Below, piece by piece: positions 35,511 through 45,475 of a stretch of 64,000 nucleotides of DNA. Origin of the DNA: Planctomycetota bacterium. Lineage in GTDB: Bacteria; Planctomycetota; UBA1135; GCA-002686595. The position numbers and the translations under genes are program-made. The notes below the pieces were generated by a model. It was not told the origin of the DNA and made no database searches. It saw nothing but the letters and a program-made list of their open reading frames with translations. Every line of letters begins with the position of its first letter. The first letter of the stretch is position 1. The stretch lies in contig JACKHT010000003.1 in NCBI GenBank assembly GCA_020638855.1, forward strand, positions 295,108-359,107. Reading direction: 5' to 3'.

Positions 35511-36596
35511 CTAGGCCTGCAGCAGGCTTCGGAAACCTGTCACCATAGCGCCCAGGTCAAGCTGGGTTGCGGCCTCGCCTATCGATAGCTCGAAGCGGCA
35601 TTGGTCCTGGCGTTCGCACGGCTGGACGGCGCCAAAAAGCCACAGCCCTGATTCTTCCGCGACCCGATCGCGGGCGAAGAGCGCCGCTTCTGGAGCCAAA
35701 TCCAGCAAGACATGCATCATGCTCGCCTGGGGCGGATCAGGAAACAGGCGGAGTCCCGCGATGGGGGATAGCCCTTCTGCCAACGCGAGCGCTCGTTCCC
35801 TGTACACCGCGAAGCGCGTCAGTTTGCCATCCAAGCGGCTCGCTGCCGAGGCCACGTTGGGCAAGAGGGTGTACAGGTTGCCGCCCATGCGCCGCTGCCA
35901 GAGTCGCGCCTGATCGAGGAACTCGCGGCTGCCCATGAGCATCGCTCCGGGCAGCGCACCCACGTCTTTGTAGAAGGAAACGTAGATCGAGTCGAACAAA
36001 GCGCCGATTTCGGCCAGACTGCGTCCGTAGGCCGCTTGGGCTTGCCAGATGCGAGCCCCATCGAGGTGCAAGCGAATCGACCGACTGCGCGCGAGGGCGC
36101 ACAGTTCCTCGAGCTGCTCCCAGTTAGGCAACCGTCCCCCGTTCTCGCGCGTGGGCAATTCCATCAGCAAGGCGGCGAGTGGGTCATGCACGCTGGCGAG
36201 GTGCTCGGCGAGCATTTCCTTATGACGCGGGCCCACGAGAACCGCTTCCAAGCCGAACAACTGGCTGTAGCCGCGCTCTTCGTGCAATTCCAAGTGGCTC
36301 GTAGGATGCATCCCAAACGCCTGACGATCCTGGCACCAGATCCGCATCGCAATCCCTTGGGCCATCGTGCCACTCGGCAGGAAACGCGCCGCCTCCATGC
36401 CAAACAGGCCGGCCAGCTTGGCTTCGAAGGTCTCCACGAACTCACCGCGGCCGTACACGTCGGCTTCCGCACCGACCTCTTTGCACCAAGCCGCCACCCG
36501 CGCGAGCTCGGTCGCCACATCCGGATATCCATCGCCATGGATGGGCTGACAACGCTGTCGAAGCTCCTTACGGAAGGCGGCGAGATCGGTTTGCAT
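35511..36596 (-). CDS. Threonine-aldolase-like PLP enzyme (beta-eliminating lyase family)
   Basis: The start ATG 36594-36596 (MQTDLAAFRKELRQRC) gives 361 residues; the open frame extends to 36674. Fold-type I PLP motifs are visible: FLPSGTMAQGIAMRIWC (cofactor phosphate region), IRLHLDGARIWQAQAAYG (Asp-Gly-Ala-Arg), and IYVSFYKDVGALPGAML, where the Lys of SFYKD is the probable Schiff-base residue. This matches low-specificity L-threonine/beta-eliminating lyases. A cytosolic role in amino acid breakdown (threonine to glycine and acetaldehyde) is likely. It stands alone, with a 633-bp gap before the divergent cytochrome gene. Confidence 0.87.
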   Translation of the reverse strand: MQTDLAAFRKELRQRCQPIHGDGYPDVATELARVAAWCKEVGAEADVYGRGEFVETFEAKLAGLFGMEAARFLPSGTMAQGIAMRIWCQDRQAFGMHPTSHLELHEERGYSQLFGLEAVLVGPRHKEMLAEHLASVHDPLAALLMELPTRENGGRLPNWEQLEELCALARSRSIRLHLDGARIWQAQAAYGRSLAEIGALFDSIYVSFYKDVGALPGAMLMGSREFLDQARLWQRRMGGNLYTLLPNVASAASRLDGKLTRFAVYRERALALAEGLSPIAGLRLFPDPPQASMMHVLLDLAPEAALFARDRVAEESGLWLFGAVQPCERQDQCRFELSIGEAATQLDLGAMVTGFRSLLQA

Positions 36597-37229
36597 GCCA
36601 GACAATGTACAGACGAAGTGGCGGTCGGCTTCCATTTTGCCCCACGGAAGTTCTTCTACGGCCCTGCGACCCACGACTCGCTAGGGTGCCCGCTACGGAA
36701 TGCCATGAGATCGATGGTCATCCGCGCCTTGGCTGATGCCTGAGCGCATGCCAATGGCAGCGGCGGCCCCACTACCCAATAGAGGAACAACGCCATCCTC
36801 CAGCCGTGAGGGTCGCAACGACCGGAGCCTGTTGCTAGGGGGAATAGGCTACCCGCACGGTCCGAGCCGTTCCCATGCCCCGGACTCGATGCTGCCCCGG
36901 ACTCGATGCGGTGTCGCGGAGTCACAGCTAGAAGTGCCCCGTCTATCCGCCGATGATGACCTCGCGGAGCGAACTCGGAGCACATCGCTTCCGTCACGTT
37001 CCCCCAAGTTCCAAAAGCACGGCTGCCTGCGGTTTGGTGTGAAAACGGGCGGACGCGGTTCTTCCAGACCCCCTCTAGCCACCAACCGCCCGCTTGGGTC
37101 GCGGTGTGTGCCAGCCCAAGGTTATGGGAGCGCGCAAGCACGGATCGGACCCTCGCGCAAGGGTAGCACTTGGTCCAGGCTCTTGGTGCCCAGCTAGCGC
37201 CGAGGCCGAAGGGGATTTACACTGCGGCC
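36597..37229. other. 633-bp intergenic region with a 17-bp direct repeat
   Basis: No convincing gene lies here; open frames on both strands lack family resemblance. A perfect 17-bp tandem pair, tgccccggactcgatgc, occupies 36876-36892 and 36893-36909. Divergent promoters for the aldolase and cytochrome genes are expected in this gap. Confidence 0.5.
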
Positions 37230-38888
37230 ATGTATGGTTACGCATTGGCTGCGCTTTTCGGCGCGCTCACCCTTGGCTTTTCGCTCCAAGTCCCCAACGA
37301 GTCGGAAGGCGAGGGTGGTGGGCCGCTCGGTCCGGGACCCGCCTGGCACGGCCCCGTTCAGCCGATTGCCCGCAACGAGGTGTTCGCGACGGGCAATGGA
37401 TGCGCCATGTGCCATGCGGTAGCCAGTACAGCGTTTGCGATGCGCAGTCCGACGGGTGACGATGTTTCGCCCCACGGCCTTTGGCAAGCCACGATGATGG
37501 CGAATAGCTTCCGCGATCCCTATTGGCGCGGAACCGTGGCCAAGGAGATCGCACACAAGCCCGGCCAAGCTGCGGAGATCCAAGCGGTGTGCGTACGATG
37601 CCACGCGCCGATGGCCCATCACACGGCCGCCTTGGCGGGCGAGCCTGCTGCGACGGTCGCGGAGATGGCGAGCGATCCGTTGGCCCAGGACGGCGTGTCG
37701 TGCACGGTGTGCCACAAGATCGAAGCCGAGAACTTGGGAACCGAGGCCTCGTTCTCTGGCCGCCCCAGCATTGGCCGGAACCGCGCGATCTTTGGGCCCT
37801 TTGCGGATCCGGCAGCGGGCCCGATGCAGATGCACTCGGGATACGAGCCGCAGCTAGGCAGCCACATCCAAAGCTCCGCGCATTGTGCGACCTGCCACAC
37901 GCTGTCCACGCACTATTCGCTTGGCAAGAGCACGTTCCCCGAGCAAACACCGTATCTGGAATGGCGCAACAGCCAATACTCCGACGAAAACGGACGCACC
38001 GAGCAGAGCCGGACCTGCCAGGAGTGCCATATGCCCGACATGGGCACGATCAAGATCGCGCGCAACCCTGGGGGGCGCGACTTCCTGATCCAGCCGCGAC
38101 CCTTCCGCGCCCACGCGTTCACGGGCGGCAACGCTTTCATGCTCGATATGCTGGGCGAATACCGCGAAGAGCTGGGGGTGTCGGCCCCAAAAGAGGCGCT
38201 CGGACGCATGGCGATGGCGACGCGCGCGCAACTTGCGGATCGCACTGCCTTGGTTACCGTGACCAAGCCGGAGCGCCATGGCGATCAGCTGGAGTTTGCC
38301 GTCCAGGTCGAAAACCTGACTGGCCACAAGTTCCCCACCGGCTACCCTGCACGGCGCGCTTGGCTGCGCGTCCAAGTGCGAGCCGGCAACCAGTTGGTTT
38401 TCGAAAGCGGCAAGTACGACGAAACCGGTCGGCTCACGCAAGTCGCCGACGAGCTGGCGATCCCGCACTTGAGTCGGATCGAAAAGCCCGAAGACGTGAT
38501 GGTGTGGGAAATGGTGGCTGCGGACATCGACGGCCAAGCGACGACCCACCTCACCAGCATGGCGAGCCGGCTGAAGGACAACCGGCTGCTGCCGAAGGGC
38601 TGGCAGGCCACGGGCCCGCACACCGAAAAAACAGCGCCCCTTGGCACCGAAGGCGATGCGGATTTCGTCGCGGGCGGGGACACGGTCCAATTCTCGGTAA
38701 CGCTGCCCGAGGGTACCCCTACCGGCTTGCGCATTCTGGCCTGGCTGCACTACCAAACCATCCCGCCCGCCTGGGTCGAATCGATGCGCTCGATCGAGGC
38801 CGACGAGTGCAAGGACTTCGTGCGCATGTACGACGCCTCCGACAAGACCCCCGAAACCATTGGAATCGGCCAAGCGTTCGAGGAATAG
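37230..38888 (+). CDS. Exported multihaem c-type cytochrome (five CXXCH)
   Basis: The start ATG 37230 (MYGYALAALFGALTLGFSLQ) provides a signal peptide; the frame is open from 37170. Five haem motifs are visible in the first half: CAMCH, CVRCH, CTVCH, CATCH and CQECH. The second half (from ~350) is a beta-rich domain with VENLTGHKFPTGYPARRAWL and ends in an Asp-rich tail. The pattern resembles the cytochrome c554/c-prime family and related multihaem electron carriers in planctomycetes. A periplasmic electron-transfer role is likely; its partner is unknown, as no oxidoreductase gene is adjacent. Confidence 0.88.
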   Translation: MYGYALAALFGALTLGFSLQVPNESEGEGGGPLGPGPAWHGPVQPIARNEVFATGNGCAMCHAVASTAFAMRSPTGDDVSPHGLWQATMMANSFRDPYWRGTVAKEIAHKPGQAAEIQAVCVRCHAPMAHHTAALAGEPAATVAEMASDPLAQDGVSCTVCHKIEAENLGTEASFSGRPSIGRNRAIFGPFADPAAGPMQMHSGYEPQLGSHIQSSAHCATCHTLSTHYSLGKSTFPEQTPYLEWRNSQYSDENGRTEQSRTCQECHMPDMGTIKIARNPGGRDFLIQPRPFRAHAFTGGNAFMLDMLGEYREELGVSAPKEALGRMAMATRAQLADRTALVTVTKPERHGDQLEFAVQVENLTGHKFPTGYPARRAWLRVQVRAGNQLVFESGKYDETGRLTQVADELAIPHLSRIEKPEDVMVWEMVAADIDGQATTHLTSMASRLKDNRLLPKGWQATGPHTEKTAPLGTEGDADFVAGGDTVQFSVTLPEGTPTGLRILAWLHYQTIPPAWVESMRSIEADECKDFVRMYDASDKTPETIGIGQAFEE

Positions 38889-39063
38889 CGCGCCATTGCG
38901 TTGCGCCGAATCGCGGCCGATTTAGGACCATTTCCATCGGTTTCCTCACTACCACGACCCTTCCGGCAGACCACCGGGTGCCTAGGCTGCGCGAACGTTT
39001 GCGTAGGGCCGCCCGCGACCACCGATCGAGGTCGACCTAGCTAGGTACCTGCGCGATCCGTGC

Positions 39064-41610
39064 TTAGCGCAAGCTCACCGCTGGTTGGGTAGCCAGGGCG
39101 CGTAAGCTGCTTAGCAATCCACATAGGGCCGCCAGCAAGGCGCTCGCCAAAACGAACACCGGCAGCCAAGCCCAGTTGAGGTCGTGGGCCAGGTTGAGTT
39201 GCCGTTCGAGGAATCCCCAGGCTAGGCCATACGCGGCTACCGTGCCGCAGACTCCCGCGACCAAGCCAACCGTGGCATATTCCACGCTGAGGAACAGCGC
39301 CACGCCAGCTCGGGTCATGCCGATGGTTTTCTGCAGGGCGACCTCCCGCTTGCGGCGCAGACCACCCGCCGCCACCGCTCCCGCCAAAATCGCAAGCCCG
39401 GCGAATACAGAGACCCAGCCCAAGACCCGTACGCCTAGCGCGATGCGTTCCAGGACCCCGGAGACCTTCTCGAGCATCGGGCCCAGGCGCAGCAAGGTCA
39501 CGTTGGGGAAACCGGCCACCAGGGCATCTTGCAGGTCCTGCTCGGCACCCGGATCGACGCGGGCGGAGGCCAGGTAGGCAAACGGTGCGCCCTCCAGCGA
39601 GCCCGGTTCTACCACCAGGAAGAAGTTGACCGAAAAGCTGGCCCAGTCGACTTCCCGCAGGCTGGTCACCACAAACTCCACCGGCAATCCCTGCAGGTCG
39701 AAGGTCAAACGAGTGCCGATTTTCGCGCCCAGGTCTTCTGCGAAACCCTTCTCGAGCGAAACCTCGCGCACGTCATCTTCCTGGAACCATTGCCCTTCGA
39801 GCAGCTTGTTGGAGGGCGATATCTCGTCTCGCCAAGTCAAACGCTGTTCACGGGTCAGTACCCACTTGGCACGGCCCTCTTGCCCTTCGCGATCCTTCGC
39901 GATTTCGCGTACAGGACGCCCGTCGATTTGGGAAAGCCTGGCCATGCATACCGGGGTCGCGTCCACGTGGGTCGCACCGTGAGCTTGGAAGAGTTGCTGT
40001 ACGCCCGGCCATTGGTCCGGTTGCACATCCACCAGGAATACGCTGGGGGCTTCGGGAGGGACTCCGTCCCGCAACTCACGGCTGAGGCGACCCTCGACCA
40101 GCAGCAAGGTCGCGATCACGTGCACCCCCAAGCCCAGGGCCACGATGGTGGCCGTGGTGCCCGCGCCCGGTCGGGCCAAACTGGAAAGCCCATGGCGCAG
40201 GTACAAACCCGCCGAAGCCCGAGGGATGCGGGTCGCGAACCACATGGCGAGCCGAGCTCCGAGCACGAGCACGCCCACGAGCACCAAAAGGCCCAAACCA
40301 AAGGCCGCGCCCACCCCGGCACTATCCGCTTGGATCGCTGCGGCTGCGAAGATGCCCAGCAATAGAAGCATGGCTACGGAAACCCTCACCCAACTTGGAA
40401 TCCCCAGCGGCGCGGCCTGGGCACGCAGCACCAGGATCGGGGAAACCTTGTAGATGGCGGTCAGGGGACCTATGGCGAAGAGGACCGCGATCGCAATGCC
40501 CAATCCAAAGCCGCGCAGCAGGATCGGCCAGGGGCGGGCCAGCACCGTACCTGCATCGATGAAATCTGGAGCGACTTGGGCCGCCAGGAAGGGCATCGAA
40601 ATGCCCACCAAGCAACCGAGCAAGCTGCCCAAGCAAGCCAGCACCAGGACCTGCACCAGGTAGAGCTGCAAGATGTCCTTGGGCCGCAAGCCCAAGCTGC
40701 GCTGGATGGCCACCGATTGGGTGCGCTCTTCAATCCAAACCCGAACGACCTGCGCCACCCCAACCCCGCCGAGCAGAAGCGAAAGCAAGGCGACCAGACC
40801 CAGGTAGCGTTCCACATTGCGCAAAGAGCGTTCGACCCCGGGTTGCCCTTCGCGGTGCGTGCTCACGCTAAGGCGCGCGGTGGTGTCGGTGGCGTCCTCT
40901 TCGCGGCTCAAGGCCCGTTTCCATGCCTTGAGGTCTCCCGCGGATTCTTCGGGGCTGACCTGGATCAGGCGTCCGTACTTCACCCGACTGCCGAATTCCA
41001 CGAGGCGGGTGCGCTCTAGTCCTCGGGTCGTGAGGAACACGCGCGGCCCCAGGGTCATGCCAAAGTCGAGCCGGTCGGGCTCGGACAGCAGTTGCCCGCG
41101 CAGCCGAAAGTCCTGGCCGCCGATCTGGAGCACGTCGCCGGTTTGGAGGCCGAGAGCCGTGCAGAGTTCTTGAGCCGCAAGGACTTCGTCGTCCGCCAAG
41201 CTGGCGATCGTGAGCCCCGCGGGTTCGGTTCGTAGGCTGCCGTACAACGGGTACTCGGGGCTCGTTGCCTTCAATTCCACCAATCGCGAGGGGCCGGGCT
41301 GTCCGTCCGCGCGGGGCGGCGCAGCGATCATGGTGGCCAGCTCCACCGTCGTGGCGACCGCGACCGGGTGTCGAGCTTGGATGGTCCCGTCCAGCCCCTC
41401 GGGCAGGGGCGCACGGGAGGTGACTTTGACGTCGGCCGCCAAGAGCTCGCGCGATTCCGAAGCCATGCTGCCTCTCACCGAAGCCACCAAGGCGCTGACA
41501 CCGGTCACGGCGCCCACGCCCAGGGCTAGGCAGGCCACAAAGAACAGCATGCGCCCGCGGGCTCCGCGGGACTCGCGGGTCAAGAGCGAAAGAGTCAGCC
41601 GCTGCTTCAT
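39064..41610 (-). CDS. ybbP: YbbP-type ABC transporter permease (FtsX family)
   Basis: The 848-residue permease has an N-terminal membrane helix (GRMLFFVACLALGVGAVTGV) and a long periplasmic MacB-PCD-like domain. Two FtsX blocks follow (LGLVALLSLLLGGVGVAQVV; VLGWVSVFAGLAILAGAVAA), with ten predicted helices in all. This is the YbbP layout. The ATG overlaps the stop of the ATPase gene (ATGA). The YbbAP-type exporter is implicated in lysophospholipid or acylated-compound export together with TesA, whose homologue is divergent here. Confidence 0.9.
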   Translation of the reverse strand: MKQRLTLSLLTRESRGARGRMLFFVACLALGVGAVTGVSALVASVRGSMASESRELLAADVKVTSRAPLPEGLDGTIQARHPVAVATTVELATMIAAPPRADGQPGPSRLVELKATSPEYPLYGSLRTEPAGLTIASLADDEVLAAQELCTALGLQTGDVLQIGGQDFRLRGQLLSEPDRLDFGMTLGPRVFLTTRGLERTRLVEFGSRVKYGRLIQVSPEESAGDLKAWKRALSREEDATDTTARLSVSTHREGQPGVERSLRNVERYLGLVALLSLLLGGVGVAQVVRVWIEERTQSVAIQRSLGLRPKDILQLYLVQVLVLACLGSLLGCLVGISMPFLAAQVAPDFIDAGTVLARPWPILLRGFGLGIAIAVLFAIGPLTAIYKVSPILVLRAQAAPLGIPSWVRVSVAMLLLLGIFAAAAIQADSAGVGAAFGLGLLVLVGVLVLGARLAMWFATRIPRASAGLYLRHGLSSLARPGAGTTATIVALGLGVHVIATLLLVEGRLSRELRDGVPPEAPSVFLVDVQPDQWPGVQQLFQAHGATHVDATPVCMARLSQIDGRPVREIAKDREGQEGRAKWVLTREQRLTWRDEISPSNKLLEGQWFQEDDVREVSLEKGFAEDLGAKIGTRLTFDLQGLPVEFVVTSLREVDWASFSVNFFLVVEPGSLEGAPFAYLASARVDPGAEQDLQDALVAGFPNVTLLRLGPMLEKVSGVLERIALGVRVLGWVSVFAGLAILAGAVAAGGLRRKREVALQKTIGMTRAGVALFLSVEYATVGLVAGVCGTVAAYGLAWGFLERQLNLAHDLNWAWLPVFVLASALLAALCGLLSSLRALATQPAVSLR

Positions 41611-42350
41611 GCGGGGCTGACCTGTGCGCTGGACTCCGCTCGGTTTGCCTCTTGGAGTCGCCCCCCGATGATGCGAACCCGACGCTGGGCACGCTGGGCC
41701 ACCGCATCGTCGTGGGTCACCAACACCAGGGTGGTTCCATGTTGTTCGCGCAAGCGCAGCAAGAGCTGCAGGGCTTGGGCCCCCGTTTCCTGATCCAGGT
41801 TTCCGGTGGGCTCGTCGGCAAACAGGACGGCCGGTCCGTGCCCAAAGGCCCGCGCCAGAGCGACCCTTTGTTGCTCACCGCCCGAAAGCTGCGACGGATA
41901 GTGGTGGCCCCGTTTGGAGAGCCCCACGTCTTCTAGGAGCCGGTTGGCGACGGCCAGCGCGTCCTTGCGGCCCAACAACTCGAGCGGCAGCATGATGTTC
42001 TCGCGGGCCGTCATGTTGCTCAGCAGTTGGAAGTTCTGAAAGACGAAGCCGACCTTCTTCCGGCGCCAAAGCGCGAGCTGGTCCTCGTCCGCCTGCTCCA
42101 GGGCTAGGCCCTCAAAACGAATCGAGCCTTGGGTCGGCTTTTCGAGGCCCGCCATGAGGCCCAAAAGGGTGGACTTGCCACTCCCGGAAGGCCCGACGAT
42201 GGCGAGGAATTCGCCGCCTTGGATGGTCAGGTTCACTTGATCGAGGATCAAAAGGTCCTGGGAGCCCGAGCGCAGGCTGTGGCTCACGCCGGCGCATTCG
42301 ATTTGGCACTCGGTAGGGCGTTCCGAGGGTTGCGAGGATGCCGATTGCAT
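41607..42350 (-). CDS. ybbA: YbbA-type ABC transporter ATPase
   Basis: The 247-residue LolD/MacB-type ATPase has Walker A IVGPSGSGKSTLLGLMAGL, Q-loop FVFQNFQLL, signature LSGGEQQRVALARAFG, Walker B AVLFADEPTGNLD and H-loop LVLVTHDDAV. It forms the exporter with the overlapping ybbP gene. The start, ATG 42348-42350, lies back to back with the tesA-like gene (65 bp between the starts), so both share one short promoter region. Confidence 0.93.
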   Translation of the reverse strand: MQSASSQPSERPTECQIECAGVSHSLRSGSQDLLILDQVNLTIQGGEFLAIVGPSGSGKSTLLGLMAGLEKPTQGSIRFEGLALEQADEDQLALWRRKKVGFVFQNFQLLSNMTARENIMLPLELLGRKDALAVANRLLEDVGLSKRGHHYPSQLSGGEQQRVALARAFGHGPAVLFADEPTGNLDQETGAQALQLLLRLREQHGTTLVLVTHDDAVAQRAQRRVRIIGGRLQEANRAESSAQVSPA

Positions 42351-42414
42351 GGGGGCGAATGGTGCGGGAATCGGGCGAGAAAAGTGTGCGAGGGCCGACT
42401 ATGCTAGCGTTCAC

Positions 42415-43137
42415 ATGAATCGGAATCTGTTCTCCTGGCGCGTTCTCAGCGCTCAAGCCCTCTGTAGTCTGCTTCTTGTGGCTTGCAATGGTTCGGCAGA
42501 GCCCGATTCCAAAGCCCGGCTAGGCGATGCTTGGTCTGGACAAGCACAGGACGTCGAACGCGAGCCTCTGGCCATTCCCGCCGATGCCCCCCTGGTGATC
42601 TTCCTGGGGGATTCCATCAGCGCCGGATTGCACCTGAACGCGGACCAAGCGTTTCCTGCCGTATTGCAGCGGCGCCTCTTCGAACGCAAGCTTCCTTTCC
42701 GCTTGGTAAACGCCGGCGTCAGCGGAGACACCACCGCTGGCGGCCTGCGCCGCATTGATTGGCTGCTCCAACAGAAACCCCAGGTGGTCGTGGTCGAACT
42801 AGGCGCCAACGACGGCCTGCGCGGCATCGAACTGGCGGCGATCGAATCCAATCTGCGCCAGATTCTAGAGCGCATCCGGGCCGCGGGTGCCACCCCGATC
42901 CTGTGCGCCATGCACGTGCCGCCTAGCTACGGAGAACCCTACTCGACGGCCTTCCACGAGCTGTATGGACGCGTAGCCAAGGACCTCGCTGTGCCCATAG
43001 TCCCAAGTTTCCTACAAGGCGTAGGCGGCATGCCCGCATACAACCTGGAAGATGGCATGCACCCCAACGTGCGGGGTCACGAGTTGCTAGCGAACAACGT
43101 GGAAGCGACCTTGAGCAAGGTCTTGGCGGGGGACTGA
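42415..43137 (+). CDS. tesA: SGNH-hydrolase lipoprotein (TesA/arylesterase type)
   Basis: The start at ATG 42415 gives a lipoprotein signal with canonical lipobox LVAC (Cys24); an overlapping open frame starts at 42349. The GDSL/SGNH blocks are LGDSISAG (catalytic Ser67), VSGDTTAGG, ELGANDGLRG and DGMHPN with the Asp/His of the triad near the C-terminus. The protein is a thioesterase, esterase or lysophospholipase acting in the periplasm. The tesA / ybbA-ybbP divergent order is the same as in E. coli, which strongly supports the assignment. Confidence 0.9.
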   Translation: MNRNLFSWRVLSAQALCSLLLVACNGSAEPDSKARLGDAWSGQAQDVEREPLAIPADAPLVIFLGDSISAGLHLNADQAFPAVLQRRLFERKLPFRLVNAGVSGDTTAGGLRRIDWLLQQKPQVVVVELGANDGLRGIELAAIESNLRQILERIRAAGATPILCAMHVPPSYGEPYSTAFHELYGRVAKDLAVPIVPSFLQGVGGMPAYNLEDGMHPNVRGHELLANNVEATLSKVLAGD

Positions 43138-43313
43138 TCCTGCGCGCCAGCGGAAATCGAGCCCTGACAACTTCGAGCGATTCTGACCGCACGCAGCTCC
43201 TCCTTTCGAGCTCGGCTGGCTACCAAGTCAACGTGGCTGCATGGGTACAGGCCTGGCTGCGCAAGCAAACCCACCTGACCTGGCCCCGAGCATGCAAGCA
43301 TCTCCTGGCGTGC

Positions 43314-43400
43314 TACGCCAAAATCTCCCGGGCCACCTCACCGCTTACGTCGGTCAGGCGGAAGTCGCGGCCGGCGTAGTTGAAGGTGAGGCGTTCATGG
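43314..43400 (-). pseudogene. Duplicated 3' end of the DUF1501 gene (87 bp)
   Basis: Positions 43314-43400 match 45745-45831, the last 87 bp of the DUF1501 gene, at 85 of 87 bases in the same orientation. Read on the minus strand it encodes the same tail, ending EVAREILA and a stop; all differences, including TAG for TAA, are silent. It begins 2 bp after the stop of the neighbouring CTD gene. It is probably a relic of a second DUF1501 allele, or an att-like duplicate. Confidence 0.9.
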
Positions 43401-43402
43401 CA

Positions 43403-45475
43403 CTAAAAGGCAACGGAGAGGCCATTCGAGAAGTTCGAGTTGCCTCCATTCTCACGGTGCCAGAGTTGGAAGTGCCAAGTCTCGCCAACATGGATGGTCT
43501 GGTAGTTGGGCAGGGGAAGTTCAACGGGAACATCAAAACCAGTCCCCACCGATGAGTTGCCGCTTTGGCTTACCCAGAAGCCGTTGGCCGCAAACTGGCC
43601 AATCGAATCTCGTAGATCGCCGGTGATGTTGTAGCGACCAATCGGTGCTCCACCAGATGAAGTGATGCAGAGGCGCCCCTGGCCGATTGGAATACCGGGA
43701 TCAGCCGACGCTGATCCCACAAGGAGATATCCGAACTGTGTCGGCGGGCCGGAGCTCACTTCCAGGTGCAATCCAGAACCACCAAGTGAACCAGGGAACG
43801 ATCCATCAAGGTGGGTCGAAAGGCCAGTAGAGTTTGGACTCATCGGGTCGCAGAAAGTCCCGACGACAGATCCTGTGCAGTCGACCAAACCCCCGATGAT
43901 CAAATCATAAGTGTTGCATAGGCTGATTCCGCCCACGTTTCTTACTTCTACAACCACATCGACGTTTTGCCCCGAAACATTGGTCCACGATACGTGTTCG
44001 TCTTGGGTGAGCGTCTCACTTGCTGCAAGCGGATTTCCGACACCCTGGATTCCACAATAGTTCGCGTCCGCCCGCCAAAGAAAGAGGTCCAGATTGCTCT
44101 CCGCGCTTGAAAACAGCGTTGTCACCGTAATCGTCTGACCTTGAGCAAGACAAGCTACGAAGAAGTCGGGGTCAGACTGTCTGACGGCGAGTCCCGGAAA
44201 GTATCCATTGCCTATCGGCGCGGCCGATCCGCAAGTATCGTTCTCTTCGAATGGGTCGTCGAAACCATTGGGGCAGGGGTTTTGGAAAATATCCAATGCA
44301 AACTCATAGGAAGTACATGGCTCCGGTGTAGCCGTGATCCTGTCTACTTCAAAGATCAGTGTTTCTTGAGCGCCAGATTGATTGTGGTAGTTCCAATCGC
44401 CAAGCGAAGTCCAAAGAAAGCTGCAATTCGAGTTGTACACATCAAAATCTATTGGATAGAGGTTCTGGAGCAGATCAACGGATAGGAAGTGGTCCGACGG
44501 GATGTTGACAGAGTAGAAGTCTCGATCTTGAAGCGAAACGAAAAGGTTGAGGTAAACTCCCTCGGGCAGACTGCGAGGAGTCGAGCAAGTGTCATTCTGC
44601 TCTAGGTAATCCTCACCAGAGGCCGCACAATCGTAGGGTCGTTCAAAAAGACTTAGGTCGTAGTTTATCAAAATGTTCTGGGGGGCTTGCGGAATGATAG
44701 TAAAGCCGAAGATTGCCGGTAGCGCTCCGGTTCCGCTATTTTCAAGTTGCCATCCCCTTGAATCGGAAGTCTGCTCAAGAGGTTGCCACGCATTTGCAGT
44801 GTTTGGGTCAAGGACCCATAGGATGGGGTCGGTCTCTTCAATCCACATCTCAAGTGTAGTTTCGGGTGGAATGGAGATAGAGTAGTAGTCTGGGTCAAAA
44901 CCTGAAGCGGCAAGCCCGTGGTATCGCCCAGGCAACAAGAGGGGACTCTGGCCGTAGTTGTCATTGTCCTCGAAGCAATCATCGGGGCTTGATACGCAAG
45001 GCGCCAAGAGCAGGGAAATGTTCAACCTCCCCAATCCGGACTCGCTTCCAACCCCACCTACTTGGAAAAGAAAGGTATCTCCCAGGTTGATCCCTTGAAG
45101 AGAAACCAAACTCGCAGAGCCGATTCCGTCATTGTCGTCTTGTAAGATACAGGTAGCTGAACACTGAGTACCTGAATAGACAGAGAGAACCGTGTCGAAC
45201 TCAGAGTGATTCGTATCAACGACGAAGTCACCTGTGCTTGGTGCCGTCCACTGGAAGAAGTGATCTTGATAGGCTGCGATCAGTCCCGGCCCACATGCCC
45301 CACTTCCGTCAAATCCACTTGTCGTGGCTTGGTCAGTGTTGAAAAGGCGAGTGCCTAGGCCCGTGAATACTTCTGCGTTATTGCAGGTATCCCCTGTAGC
45401 TTGTGGCCATGCGCGAGTAGAGGCTTGCAATACTAAGAATGCGGCAATCCCGAAGTACCTGGAAAGCATAGTCAT
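43403..45475 (-). CDS. Secreted PPC-like repeat protein with shared C-terminal domain (CTD copy 5)
   Basis: ATG 45473-45475 is preferred (MTMLSRYFGIAAFLVLQAST signal); frames open to 45505. About 690 residues. After a first beta-sandwich, three or four repeats of ~115 residues are visible, each opening with an acidic FEDNDNYGQS / LEQNDTCSTP / FEENDTCGSA block and a DPDYYSISIP-type core. They look like bacterial pre-peptidase C-terminal (PPC) modules. The last ~150 residues are the long CTD (FCDPMSPNSTGLSTHLDG, ETWHFQLWHRENGG, SNFSNGLSVAF). The gene is clearly A/T-richer than its neighbours and is flanked by an 87-bp direct repeat of the DUF1501 end, which suggests acquisition. It is a paralogue of 60286-61905. 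Confidence 0.83.
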   Translation of the reverse strand: MTMLSRYFGIAAFLVLQASTRAWPQATGDTCNNAEVFTGLGTRLFNTDQATTSGFDGSGACGPGLIAAYQDHFFQWTAPSTGDFVVDTNHSEFDTVLSVYSGTQCSATCILQDDNDGIGSASLVSLQGINLGDTFLFQVGGVGSESGLGRLNISLLLAPCVSSPDDCFEDNDNYGQSPLLLPGRYHGLAASGFDPDYYSISIPPETTLEMWIEETDPILWVLDPNTANAWQPLEQTSDSRGWQLENSGTGALPAIFGFTIIPQAPQNILINYDLSLFERPYDCAASGEDYLEQNDTCSTPRSLPEGVYLNLFVSLQDRDFYSVNIPSDHFLSVDLLQNLYPIDFDVYNSNCSFLWTSLGDWNYHNQSGAQETLIFEVDRITATPEPCTSYEFALDIFQNPCPNGFDDPFEENDTCGSAAPIGNGYFPGLAVRQSDPDFFVACLAQGQTITVTTLFSSAESNLDLFLWRADANYCGIQGVGNPLAASETLTQDEHVSWTNVSGQNVDVVVEVRNVGGISLCNTYDLIIGGLVDCTGSVVGTFCDPMSPNSTGLSTHLDGSFPGSLGGSGLHLEVSSGPPTQFGYLLVGSASADPGIPIGQGRLCITSSGGAPIGRYNITGDLRDSIGQFAANGFWVSQSGNSSVGTGFDVPVELPLPNYQTIHVGETWHFQLWHRENGGNSNFSNGLSVAF

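Noticed and set aside
36656..37141. 161-residue open frame on the minus strand in the 633-bp gap
   Set aside because: Composition is random-like, there is no start context or family similarity, and it overlaps a short direct repeat.
37523..39040. 505-residue open frame on the plus strand
   Set aside because: Overlaps the five-haem cytochrome in another frame; the cytochrome has clear motifs and this frame has none.
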